Below, in pieces: positions 9,830 to 21,226 of a stretch of DNA of 64,000 nucleotides. Each line of letters starts with the position of its first letter. Position 1 is the stretch's first letter. The stretch is from positions 124,001 to 188,000 of the forward strand of contig JAZGTN010000228.1 of NCBI GenBank assembly GCA_037783415.1, written 5' to 3'. The position numbers and the translations under genes were made by a program. The notes under the pieces were generated by a model. That model did not search any database. It saw only the letters and a list, made by a program, of their open reading frames with translations, and was not told the origin of the DNA. The stretch comes from Leptasterias polaris. Its lineage: Eukaryota > Echinodermata > Asteroidea > Forcipulatida > Asteriidae.

Positions 9830-12135
9830 TAAAAGTTGTAAAATCTTGAAACTTGGCATATACTTTAACATGAAGACGGCATGCGAACAATGACGTCATG
9901 ATGACGTCATCAGGTGTCGAATTACAGGGTTTTTATACTTTTTGTTTAATCTTTGAAATTCTGTAACAAATCATACTTATAAGGCCGGCGGTTGCTTTAT
10001 GCGGGATCATACTTAAGTCATATAGTTCTTAATTTGTTAGTGTGTGCGTGACCTCACATGACCTCTACTTCCGGTCGAAACCGGAAGTGCCTAGTAAATT
10101 GAAAAAAACAGAAAGTGGCAATGTTTTTTTGAGGTTTTATTTACGATGTTGAAATCTGGCAAGTGTCTGGTTTAACAAAATTGGACCGGTGACGTCACAC
10201 AACTCAAAAGCGCCCTCTAGCGGCAGGTTGAAAACAGGTCAAAACACACTTTTACTAGATGTCTGTGGCAAAGTTTATGAGAATCTCTTCAAAACTGGTT
10301 AACATAATGACCTTTATGTAGACAACATATTTGTGGAGTCGTAGTTTGATGACGTCATCGTGTGTCACGTGGTAAGGCCTTAAAGGTGCACTTGTTGAAG
10401 CCTTGTATCTACTAAACCAAACAACCGATTGAGTTGAAACTTGGTGTGACGTCATAATGACGTCATCAAATTATTTTATACAATTTTTTATAAAATCAAA
10501 GCTTAGTATTTGAAAAATTCATAACTCCCAAACCAGACATTGGATTTGTGTAATCTAAATAGCATCAGAAGGGTATTTAAAAACCAAATTGATGATACAC
10601 AAAGTGTGACCTCGTTTGACCTTGTCTTCCGGTTGAAACCGGAAGTTGAAGTTTAGTAACGGAAAATCATAACTCATGAATCACATGTTCGTTTTTTTAC
10701 AATCTACACATCATCGGACAGGTCGTGAAAAGTTTAACAAAAGTTACATAGAATCTGACCCCATTTGACCTTTAATTCCTGTTCAATCCGGAAGTTGAAG
10801 TTTAATCATTCGAAAATCATAACTCCTGAACCACACATTCGATTTTGCAATCTATACATCATTGGAAAAGCATTGTATCAACTTCACAAATGCTACACAG
10901 AGTGTGGCTCCATTTGACCTTAAACTCTTACACAAACTGTGGCCCGTGTGACCTTTACTTCTGGTCGAAAACAGAAGTGGGAGTGAAAATAAATATTTCC
11001 AGGCCTCGTTTTGTGATACGAAAACATTATGATCTACAATTAAGATTAGGTCCATTTGTATGAAATTGTTTGACCTCTTGGCCTTTCAATTGAAAGAGAA
11101 ATTATAATAATTTCAACAGCGCCCTCTCGTGACAAGGTTGTAAATAGAAACTATTAATTGCTGAAAACCTGTTGCATAAATCCAAAAAGATTCAAACTTA
11201 TGATCCGACAAGGAAAAGGCTTTGGATACATAATAATAGCGTCATTAGCAAAACCGTGTCTTTACATTTTAGACCCCTTCTTTCATTACTCTACCACAAC
11301 CAGAGTAATAAAAAACATTTGACAAGTTAACGCCGAAATCGTACGACCTTAACTTCCGGGTCGTTACCCTGGGTCGAAGTTCGCTTTTTTTTTTTTTTTC
11401 CTTCAAAAAACTACTTTCGAGCTTATCTACGGAATAACTCAAGATTGAGATTGAATTGAACAATGAAACTCAACAGATAGTTGAACCTCACTAACAAGAC
11501 GACACAAACATATTTACGTCATGATTACGTCATCGGGCATCGAATAATTATAAATCAAAGTTTAATATTTGTAAAAACCATAACTCGTGAACCATTTGTT
11601 TGATTTGTATAATCTACACACCATCGGATAGCTCATTTAAAGTTCGACAAACGCTACGCAGAACCCGCACACCATTTGAACTTACTTCCGCTTCAAATCG
11701 GAAGTTGAAAATTTCATAATATCTTATCTTATTCATATCTTTAAAACTACTGATCAATTCGGCATAACTTTTGTACAATTTTAGAAACGTCATGATGGCG
11801 TCATCGGGTATCGAATTTCATTAAATGAAAGTTTAATATTTTGTAAAAGTCATATTTAATGAAAGAATTAATTTGTTTTTTACAAACAAAATTTAGTTTA
11901 TGAAAATCGTTTCAAAAATGGTATACATAATGACCTTTATGCAGACAACATAATGTGTGGAGTTTCAGATTGATGACGTCATCGTGTGTCACGTGGTAAT
12001 ACCTTTAAGTTTTACTTTTTGAAACCTTGCATCTCAAAAACCAACAATTTTACGGAGTTGAAACTTGGCATAGAGATAGACAATGATAATGACTACGTAA
12101 ATATAAAGTTACAACATGATGACGTCATTACAATT
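9830..12135. repeat. composite repeat block with TGACGTCA palindromes and a duplicated segment
   Basis: No coding region. A segment at about 10240-10450 recurs at about 11880-12070, sharing cataatgacctttatg, agacaacat, gatgacgtcatcgtgtgtcacgtggtaa and gagttgaaacttgg in the same order. A second motif set (cataactc.tgaacca, then an ETS-like CCGGAAGT) recurs near 10520, 10670, 10800 and 11580. I count eight exact TGACGTCA sites between 9890 and 12130. This may be the inside of a large old transposon or a decayed tandem array. Confidence 0.6.
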
Positions 12136-13740
12136 TTGTTTTACAAATATTATACATTTTGACCATTACGGGTATTTATTGACCCGCTGCCAAACCACGG
12201 GATACACGCACAATACGCGATCTAAACCAGTTACCAGTTAAACGGTGAGCGAATCAACCGCAAGGTTCAAAGTCCATCAAACATGCTTGTGGTCTAGTCT
12301 CAGTTCAAGGTTCGCGCAACCTGCTTTTGACAATACGCTGTGTTAGTCTCTAAAACAGCCGTCCAAGCAAACCTCGTTAACAATCAAATTAATGCTAGGC
12401 TTTTGATCGTGTGCTTTTTAAAACTTTTGCTAAAGTATGTAGTTTGTTACGCACCTGAAAACAGTAATAACACCAAAGTTCAACTTAATAAAATAGCTCA
12501 CGCATTGACACAGCACTGACCCCAGCGATACCCGAACACCTAGTGTTTGTTGTCACAAACACGTTAAGTCTAGTTAATGTATTTTTGGTAATTTTTTTTT
12601 TTAGAAACACAAAAAATTGAGAACATTTTACGGCTAAATGACAACACAACACGTAAATAAGGCAGGCTAAAATGTGGATATCTGTGGAGGAAAGGGGGAA
12701 GCCAAAGACAAAATGTTGTTCGTCATTTCCTTCTTGGAAGTGCCCAGTTTTGTATCTAAATTATTGGGACTTAGTAAACGAATTGATCTCTAGGCAAAAA
12801 CAATGAGTTTCACGAAAACCTCTAAGCACATAGAAATCAAAACAACAATATGACGTCAAATGCGGACTCGGTTTTTCCTAACCCCACAAAAACGTGTATC
12901 GTTATACAAAAATTCATCTCTGAAACGACAATATTAAGCTGATCAAAACGTTGTAAAGCAGCAATGACTACTGCTAATCTCGACTATACGCAATAACCCC
13001 CCCCCCCCCCCCACCCCACACACCCCCGGATCACTATAAATTGTATTCAAAGGTATGCAACAATGTATGCAATAAATATTCACGACACCCCTAATATTTG
13101 CGATCAATTTCACGACATTACATACGTATGCGCATTTATTTGCGATATGCGGTGACCCTTCAGGGCCACCATAGTTTTATACTTATTTTGTGTACCTTTG
13201 GCAAACAATTATTTCGAGCTCCGTTGCCAGTAATTTTGTCCATGCGCATTTACACAAGAATGAGGTAAGATTTGAAACTACGCCTAGTGCAAGTACTTAG
13301 TAAGTAAACCTGGCAGTGACACCCTTTGAAATACATCTTCCGGGTAATGCTGGACTCCGATGTAAGTGTAAGCTTGTGTAGTGTCGGCCGCAGGGTCGGG
13401 TTTCAATGTAAAATGGGTTCTCCGGAGCTTGGACGGTTTTGACGGTTCATTGATGTAAAAAGAGACTGCTATACTGCTCCCACGACTATTGATCTGATTT
13501 AACGACTCGTAAGATCCGACAGTGTTTTTTGCACGGCCTATGGTATGGGCTCTTCAGCCGATTTCGTACGGAAGCATCTGATTGGTCAGTTTTACTAAAT
13601 CTACAGATATTCAAACTGCAGGCGTACACGAATATTAACATTACTTTTTGTACAATTGATGTGGATAATTGGGGTTCATCGTCATCCATGTAAACCCACA
13701 AAGTGATTGAAAACGTGTGAGACGCATAGAGTAGGGTATG

Positions 13741-13917
13741 CATACACTGCACAAACTGGGGTGTTAAATTGATTCATTCGGTATCCATATGTGACAACAC
13801 CGCCATGGTGTTAGCTATCCCCATTACTACATCGTTGATAAAATCAACACCGTGGCGGTGTTGTCATATATATATACCAAGAGAATCAATTTAACACACC
13901 GGTTTTTGCAGTGTATA
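13741..13917. mobile_element. miniature inverted-repeat element
   Basis: Both ends carry the same inverted sequence: catacactgca at 13741, then tgttaaattgattc, then a GGTATC block, then gacaacaccgcc, all mirrored up to 13917. Together the inverted arms span nearly 80 bases each, leaving about 30 unpaired bases. No coding capacity. The target duplication is not clear. Confidence 0.75.
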
Positions 13918-14328
13918 CAACAATAATTGACAGCTCCTTGTGATTGTGACTGAAAGCTGTTCTTTAATTTAAATGAATAATATTGTTAATATCCGTACGA
14001 TCATAAACAAAGATATCGGTTGACGGACTGAGCAGACATTTGCCTAGGTATTATTTAATCATATTTATGAGGCAAGGAACACATCTTAAACATATACATA
14101 ATATATCCTAAGTATTTATTCTTGATAAAACTGCGAACTTATTGAAACAGTTAACAGCACAAAATTCATTTACAAATGCTCTCAGTTAATAAAATCAGTG
14201 TATGCACAATAATTGAAAATAATATCACCCTCATATAAAATTGACGCATCCAGGCAGTCTCGTTGGCCGCCACACCAACTTTATAATGTACTACGCACAG
14301 ACGTGCATGAATGAATATATATAACTGT

Positions 14329-14463
14329 CGTTAAATCCGATCAGTATAGTCATGTCATGAGAGCAATAGTCTTGTGCAGGGCAGCAGTCTCGCGAGATAG
14401 TTGCAAGAGAGCATTTTCGCTATAACTGCGACAGACATTTAACGACTTGTCCACAAGTCTAGA
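14329..14463. mobile_element. truncated relative of the 18008-18646 transposon
   Basis: The right end gcgacagacatttaacga then cttgtccacaagtcta is the same terminus as at 18613-18646. The inner sequence shares the gcagtctcgcgagat and gagagca motifs. Only gtcgttaaat of the left terminus remains. Confidence 0.65.
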
Positions 14464-15743
14464 GTTTCCTCAGATGTAATAAAGAAAATAAACCAAGGCG
14501 ACAATTAAATAAAAGAAACACAAAATCAAAGAGATTTAATGATATAATTATCAACCACTTCAAATAATTATAGATTGGGTTTAACAAACGCTCAATGATC
14601 TGGTTAAACAGTTATTTATTTGTGAACAGATCTTATACTAAATAGGAATACATTACGAGCGAAGACTTCAGAAGAGAGAAGATACGATCATGAACTTCGG
14701 AAGCCTAAATACCAGGGCGGATACAACAATCGGCAACTCTAGGGAACGACAGTTTTTTCTCTACCAATTTAAAACAAAATTATCAATGGTAAAATCACTC
14801 CGACAAACGTCCGGAAATGGACAAAGCAGCAACGGGGAGACAAGTCGACTCCTGTCGCAAAATATGGGGAAGATGACCCCCACAATACCAAAATGTAGAT
14901 TTTGTTTGAGAATGCCAATTCCAAAATGATCTTCAGCTACTGACTGCACTCAGTCAAAGACGAACTCTCTCGAAAAGGTAGTGCTGACTAGGTGTAAAAA
15001 CAATCACATACGAAAGTGTTGTAGCGTCTTGTCCGCAATCTTTTCTACGCCGTATAAAAGGGTTTTATTATTTGCTGAAAAGTACTAGAACTATCTCTTT
15101 CTCGTGACTTCTAACTCAATGATCACGACGACACCAGATGGCGGCAATAAAGGCTTGACTTTAGTCATCGCTGGTTTGGCGATTTCTCTGGATGCTGTCA
15201 TACTGTGAGACGTTTGAGCTCAACGTTGAATACATACAAACCCCAAAAGAAACAACTATGTTTTGCTTTGTTGTTCTCGTCCCTGTACAAAGCATTTGTG
15301 TAAAAAAAATCATTGTCGAGCATCCGAAACTTTATAATTTGCCAATCTAATTTGTTTATTTATTTTTTTTTCGGGGGGAGGGGGTTCAATATATTCTTAT
15401 TTTAAAACGTTTTACTCAATTTGCATTCATATTACCATCAACTCAAAACGTTGGGTAACGACTCTTGCCTAATGCGCACTGTGAAAACGAGTTTATGCAA
15501 GATAACACATCATTTCTCAAAAACAGCAACAACTTGTGAACCATTATTGTGTGGACAATCTTGTTGGGTGAGAACAATATAAATTGTATTAAGTAACAAA
15601 CTTCCACCGGATTACGGCACCAATCAAGCTCGGGTTGTCATGCAGCCATGGGTGTGATTCCTGGTCACACGGCAGTTGAAGATTGTATGCCTTTTGACTG
15701 GACTCCCGTACAAAAACCTTAAAAGAAGAGGGAGACCGCAGAA

Positions 15744-15826
15744 ATAGGGTGAGATAACTCATTCTGGTAAAGCGCCTTCTTGTAAATTCAAATATTTTTG
15801 GTTCAAATCTCGCTCTAATCAATTTT
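15744..15826 (+). repeat. tRNA-derived SINE head, decayed
   Basis: Sequence resembling a pol III A box (gagataactcattctggtaaa) is followed about 30 bases later by a B box (ggttcaaatctcgctcta). It occupies the same intron position as the SINE at 57122-57365 in the right-hand gene copy, so it predates the duplication. Confidence 0.6.
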
Positions 15827-15869
15827 GTTTTTGTTCAAGTCTAATCTTAATAAATGTACAACGTTTCAG

Positions 15870-15974
15870 GACAATGTAAGCCAGAGCAAGTCAAATGTCC
15901 AGTTGATGCAAAGAGTATCCCAGTCAGCGACAAAGTAGCAGACTGTTCCGATCACTGGGACTAGAAAGATCGGG
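15870..15974 (+). pseudogene. pseudo-exon 4 (LDLa) of the left CUB/LDLa copy
   Basis: Homologous to 57421-57534, with splice acceptor (TTTCAG) and donor (GTGAGT) still present. Compared with the right copy it lacks nine bases that include one cysteine codon, has Cys to Ser at the third cysteine, an in-frame TAG after the tryptophan, and Cys to Arg at the last cysteine. An LDLa module cannot fold with half its disulfides gone, so this exon is dead. Confidence 0.85.
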
Positions 15975-16277
15975 GTGAGTTATAAGACTTGAAACTCGAA
16001 ACTACAAAGGATATGTTTTGCGTTGCCTAACGATTGGTTCAATCAAAGCTCAGGGACAATACCTAGGATGGGGCAGTTTTGGGCTACGAAAAGCGTTTTG
16101 CAATAACAACTATGGTTTGAAAGGTGTAAAGGATGTTCAATTATATTAAATTCGTAACAAATGCTTTTTTTTAAATCCCAAGGCAACTTGTCCCGTATTA
16201 TGTTCAAATATAAATGTATACGGCACTTGTTTAAACATCAACTTGCAATTAATTTTGCTCCTTTCTAATTTGCACAG

Positions 16278-16426
16278 ACACATGTGGAGCACAGGACAAT
16301 ATTCTTGAAGCCGGTGAGAGATTCAGAATTACAGGTGGTTATCTCTATACACCAGGCGGACGTTACGAGACTAAACTAGAAAACCCAATATCAACTCTTC
16401 CAAATAATTTAACATCGATACCAGTC
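16278..16426 (+). pseudogene. truncated pseudo-exon 5 (CUB-like) of the left copy
   Basis: Matches the first third of the right-hand exon at 57887-58336, starting after a normal acceptor (TTGCACAG). Similarity stops inside the codons for IPV at a run of 21 G (16427-16447). Beyond the G run the sequence matches intron 6 of the right copy (cactgcatcctgtat, compare 59913-59931). The rest of exon 5, intron 5 and exon 6 are therefore missing. Confidence 0.85.
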
Positions 16427-16447
16427 TGGGGGGGGGGGGGGGGGGGG
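16427..16447. repeat. G21 tract at a deletion junction
   Basis: Homopolymer of about 21 G. It joins exon 5-like and intron 6-like sequence in the left copy. The right copy has a G25 tract at 59885-59909 at the same intron 6 position. Confidence 0.85.
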
Positions 16448-17539
16448 ACGCGATACACTGCATCCTGTATTTTTGTTTTTTCCTTACTAAATAAGTATGA
16501 TGCCATGGTGGACTTATTGAGTAACACTTTTTAATTAAAAAGTCAGTAATCCGCAATTTATTTTTTTATTTTTTTTATTTAAAACATTCCATATTCCCCA
16601 ACTACACCAAGCCAAATAGCATGGCAACTGTCTTGTTACCATCGGAGTTGCTTTTCACTGAAACAAAAATCCACCAAGGACCAGCTCTCCCAGTTTTCCC
16701 ATAGGAATTGTGTAGCAATTACTTAGCCTTTGATCTAATTACCACTAAAAGGTGAAATGAGCCATTTTGTATAAACTATAAAAAGAGACAAATATGGGCT
16801 ATTTTCTAAGGAAATTTTGCTATAATTCATTTTAATTAGCCTAAGTGTCTATATCTAACGGTTTGGGCAATTTAAACGTGATTGTGCTCTTAAAAAATGT
16901 ATTACACGCTAATATCTAACTTTCACTAAAAAAAGTCTGCGATACTGTCACGGTTTGATTTTTTTGATCACGGAGGGGATAGAAACTGGATGTGTGTAAG
17001 CAAAATCACTATGGTCGTGGAAAAAATGTATGCGCAAAGATTAGTGCACAAATTCACGGTGTACTTATACGTTGCTTTGCACAATGGTCGTCATTTCTTT
17101 GTCTTAGCACCCCATCCATTCACAGTCAGTTTCAAGGATCAGTGTCATTGAATTGTTCTACCAATGAGCGTGACACCAGGCTTTCTGATTCTTCTCAACC
17201 GTTTTCACTTTCTTCGATCTGATGCCAACAAATAGACAATCCAACAGCTTTACATATACGTACTGCATCGCTTGGAACTCCCTGTCAAGTGCATGTTTCT
17301 TACCGTCCTACAGTTAAGACTGTCTTATGAGGGGTATCAATTTCATGCATTCAGCTCCCACAAGTTATCCTTATCTGAAACTGTTTGTACTTGATGCTCT
17401 TTGCTAGGAGTGGCCTTTAGTCTCGTTCGGGGAAAACCTAAACATATATTAATAATAATAATAATTAAAATACTGTAATTTTCCATCGCACTGATGCGAC
17501 TTTTAAAGTGAGCTGTTTTCTTTGTAACACTGTTAACAG

Positions 17540-17655
17540 ACTGTGGAGAAGGCTACTTCCAGTCCAGTGTAGATCCGGGCATTGCATTTCCAAACATCGG
17601 TTGTGTGACGGGAAACTAGACTGTGTGTACGACTTCGCTGATGAATACTCTTGTG
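17540..17655 (+). pseudogene. pseudo-exon 7 (LDLa) of the left copy
   Basis: Homologous to 61995-62105 with acceptor (TTAACAG) and donor (GTAACT) conserved. A five-base duplication (ccagt) after the codons for GEGYFQ shifts the frame and leads to a stop at the GGAAACTAG stretch. Length is 116 instead of 111 bases. Confidence 0.85.
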
Positions 17656-18007
17656 GTAACTGTCAGAATGTTGTTTGATCCCTTGCACGTGAAGTTGCTA
17701 TAATTAGCACTATATCTACCACACTATATGGTAGAGACTCAGGTATAGCTCCCTTTTATAGCTTCCATTGTAAGTTTAAAGGGTGGAAATCTGTATTTCA
17801 CCACAAGAGGGCGTTGCACCTCTTACAATAATATTGATTCGTTTTATCAAACAACTGTCAAACCTACTTTGATTAAGTTATGAATGATTTGGAATAATTG
17901 TTTCCCGCTTTACAAATTTGAATGCTCAAAAGCCTAAATTTTTATGAGAAAAACCATATTAATGGTAGCATTGAGGATGTATAATTTATTGTGTTTTACC
18001 CTTACAG

Positions 18008-18646
18008 TAGACTTGTTGACAAGTCGTTAATGATGGTTGCGGTGAGATCGAGTCGCGTGTGGTGCTGTAGCGTAATAAAGAATGCTCTCGCGAGATCACT
18101 GCTCTCGCGCGAAGTTGCTGGCTGCCGACTCTTCGTCATTAAATGTGACCAGTCTTGAGAGCAGTAATCTCGCACAGAGCAGCCCTCTCGCGGGATATTA
18201 ATAATAATAATAATACTAATAAACATTTATAAAGCGCTTTATACAGGCGTTTCAAAGCGCTATCACTGTTGTCTGAAGAGGTATGTTTTTAACTGCGTCT
18301 TGAATGAAACGATCGAGGGTGAGTCACGGATGTGTAGAGGGAGCTTGTTCCAGAGTGCTGGCGCAGCCACCGCGAATGCTCTTTCACCATAGCGGGTGTT
18401 TGTGCGAGGACCAGTTGAAAGTTCAAGGTGGATATTAGAAGATGATCGAAGGCTGATTGATGAGGTCGGCAACTTTTGAGAGATGAGACTGTTGAGGTAA
18501 GTGGGAGCGAGGCCATTTCTTGTTTTGTATGCGAGGAGAAGAATTTTGAATTGAATCCGCTTGAGAATTGGGAGCCAGTGTATTATTACGAGAAAGCCGT
18601 TCCGCTATCACCGCGACAGACATTTAACGACTTGTCCACAAGTCTA
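18008..18646. mobile_element. 639-bp DNA transposon with 9-bp target duplication
   Basis: Starts TAGACTTGTTGACAAGTCG and ends with the inverted form CGACTTGTCCACAAGTCTA. The terminal repeats are imperfect over roughly 40 bases. Flanks are cccttacag at 17999-18007 and again at 18647-18655. The right-hand paralog at 62405-62418 reads straight through this point (ttttacccgaacagcga), an empty site. The element has no transposase and carries an inserted LINE tail. A 9-bp duplication is compatible with Mutator-like elements among others. Confidence 0.9.
18190..18570 (-). mobile_element. 5'-truncated LINE tail (CR1/L2-like) nested in the transposon
   Basis: On the minus strand the frame at 18472-18263 reads ...YGERAFAVAAPALWNKLPLHIRDS..., then LKTYLF, the conserved C-terminal region of CR1/L2-type ORF2 proteins. 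It is followed by AAGCGCTTTATAAATG and a (TTA)n tail at 18196-18214, the usual simple-repeat 3' end. Only the last 70 codons and the 3' UTR remain. Confidence 0.8.
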
Positions 18647-19241
18647 CCCTTACAGCGAAATTGTAATTACTAATATTTGATTAAGCATATTTTATGTAAA
18701 AAATATGTTAATAAACAAATACAAAATACTTTCTTTTTGGCCTGTTTCTTACCACTATCATTTGAACAGAGAACGTTGTCATTTTGCTTCTGTGTAGAAA
18801 ACTAGTTTTCGATCGACTTGGATGACATTGATGAGAATATTTTGTAGAATCTAAGAGGTTTTCTTGAATAAATTAGTGTGTTAATGTCGGTTAATGTGAT
18901 TTTCTTTTCTTTCACAACTCAATGAACAATTTATGCGATTTTACCCGGTCGACAAACAACCAAATGTTCGATACAGGCCATATCTTATAAGGGGTATGCC
19001 TACTTTACACAATAGAACATTGCTACCCCGAAATTGTTTCCCTGTTCTAGTTGTACCCCACATTTAAATTATTTGATATTTGTTTCTGGTGGTACCCCAC
19101 ACAGGATACTTTTGTTAATGGTACCTTACATATGAATTTGGAAACATAGAACAACAATGGAAGGACCCCGTAACTGCAATAAGTAAGGGTGTCCGGCTAA
19201 TTGAATGTTAAACTGATATTACTGTTTCTGTTTTCCCTCAG

Positions 19242-19614
19242 GCTTTTGTGGAAACTATTCCATAAGGATAAACTCAGGCAAAGCACCGTATCCACTCGTA
19301 CAAACGGACTGGGGTACCGCGTGCCTCTGGGTCATCACCTCTGACCCAGGGTCAAAATTACAACTCGAACTCCGCGAGCTTCCTCTCTGTTTCGTCACCA
19401 TCGGTCATGGAGAGATTTGGAGTTGGTGGCCGAAGTATCAGCTGAACGTTGCAACGGGCATAAGTCCAAGCCCGCGTTGTTTCTCCTCGAGTGGATCATC
19501 ATGTGGGTGGCGACATTTTCGTGCATTGATGTTGCATTATATCACGCCACAAACCCATTGGAACCTTTACACGACATCGATGTTACTGAGTTCGTTATCA
19601 GGCAGTACATATAA
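19242..19614 (+). pseudogene. pseudo-exon 8 (CUB) of the left copy
   Basis: Begins after TTTTCCCTCAG and matches the exon at 63879 in the right copy almost base for base ([30 protein letters not shown]). The first frame runs through a CUB-like start, but CUB-like C-terminal sequence (ATFSCIDVALYHATNPLE, TEFVIRQY) is found in a different frame from about 19500 and ends at TAA 19612-19614. This suggests one frameshift near 19500. The right copy is cut before this point, so the shift cannot be verified here. Confidence 0.65.
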
Positions 19615-19759
19615 CTGGGTGTGTGTTGTTGTTACACTCTAATACCTCACGCGTCAGAAGTGACCTGAATTCTGGGTCGAAGAAGCCCTGACCCATCCCG
19701 GGTCAGCCTGACCCAGAAAGTTGAAAACAAAATGGAAAACAAACATTACTGGGATCCAA

Positions 19760-20009
19760 TGTAATTTTGACACGTGTTTGTTCATTGTGACAAAGCCTCC
19801 AGGTCTTACTGACCGACAAATTGGTCAGACCTCGTAAGATCCAGATCCAGGTCAATTCTGACCTGATGTTTTTAGAGTTTATGTTTACTTTTCTTTAGGG
19901 ACATTATTCAGAATTGACCTGGATCTGGATCTTACGAGGTCTGACCAATTTGTAGGTCAGTAAGACCCGGAGGCATTGTCACAATGAACAAACACTTGTC
20001 AAAATTACA
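19760..20009. mobile_element. 250-bp miniature inverted-repeat element
   Basis: About 115 bases at the left (from tgtaattttgacacgtg) are mirrored at the right (to cttgtcaaaattaca) with only a few mismatches, leaving a short AT-rich centre. It would fold into one long hairpin. No target duplication could be fixed. It sits just after pseudo-exon 8. Confidence 0.85.
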
Positions 20010-20368
20010 AAGTTGAAGTTGAATTATGATTTCATTATGAAAAACAAATGATTGCACAAGAAAACAAAAGTTTAGAATATTAATCAATGGCATTTATTTG
20101 TATGATGAAATGTTTACTTCTAGCTCCATTGAATTGTTTACACATTATGCCCGAAAGAGATCGAGACTAGGTTCCTTCTCTTGGGGAAAACGTGAACACG
20201 AGCCGAATTTCTTTCTAGATCCGACATTGTGCTAAAAGGACTCTCCGAAAACCCCAAATCTAAATAATGTAATTTGCCACCCCTTCATATCACTGATTCT
20301 TTAAAACTACATGAGTAAAATGATATATTAAATTCAATGTCAAAGGTTTTATTATAAACACTGTGTGA

Positions 20369-20870
20369 ATGTGTAAGGCACTGCATTTACTAATAATGTT
20401 CTACAATTTGTCCCAACATATTACTCCCATCTTACAAGAACTCCACTGGCTCCCAATCAAACTGCGTATCGTTTATAAGTTAAATCTTCTCACTTTCAAA
20501 GCTCTTCATGGCTTATCCCCTGACTATATATCTGATCTTCTCCATAAATATATTCCTGTTCGTCCTCTCCGATCTGCTGGCCAATCCCTACTCACGCAAA
20601 CTACTTTTTCCACAAAATTGTATGGTCAAAGAGCCTTCAACTTCATTGCACCTTCATTATGGAATGACTTACCTCTTAATATTCGCCAAGCTGGCTCTCT
20701 TCAGATTTTCAAGGGACTTTTAAAAACTCATTTGTTTGAATCTTTATTTGTGTAACTTGCTTTTAAAAATTATATTCTTTTCTATGTTTTTGTTTTTGTG
20801 TTGCGCATAGAGGCTTCTGCATTATGCGCTATATAAATTTATCGTATTATTATTATTATTATTGTACTCA
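20369..20870 (+). mobile_element. 5'-truncated CR1/L2-like LINE, ORF2 C-terminus and 3' tail
   Basis: The frame ending at 20755 reads ITPILQELHWLPIKLRI, FKALHGLSPDYISDLL, then GQRAFNFIAPSLWNDLPLNI and LKTHLF, the standard post-RT region of CR1/L2-type ORF2. About 70 bases later comes ATGCGCTATATAAATTTATCG followed by (TTA)n, a typical LINE 3' terminus. The reverse-transcriptase core is absent. Confidence 0.9.
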
Positions 20871-21226
20871 GAAGTGCCAAATAACGTTTGCTATAATTTA
20901 TTTTCCCTTCCATACCATGAATTTGCAACAAAAGAGGATGGGGGGTCACTCTTGGAAAATAGTAGGTTTCTCGGACATACTGTCAACTACGGTGGTTTGT
21001 CGAACACGTTGAGTCGACGTAGTAGTTTGTTGGGCAGAACGTGTCGGATACAAGGGTTTGTTGTTTGACTAATCAGAACGTAGCCTATTATATGTTTGTA
21101 ACTTACAGTAAATTCTTAAAGCTGTAAAAAGGCAATCATTTGTGTGTACATGAACTTGGAACAACTTATCACAAATCCAATGTCATTCTTCTTCTGGAAT
21201 AAACTTTTGGTATGAATTATTCTCAC

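Larger units (their letters stand above)
12140..15200. other. no gene seen
   Basis: Contains a C16 tract (12997-13012), a terminal-inverted-repeat element (13741-13917) and a transposon remnant (14329-14463). Open frames are short and featureless. Confidence 0.5.
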
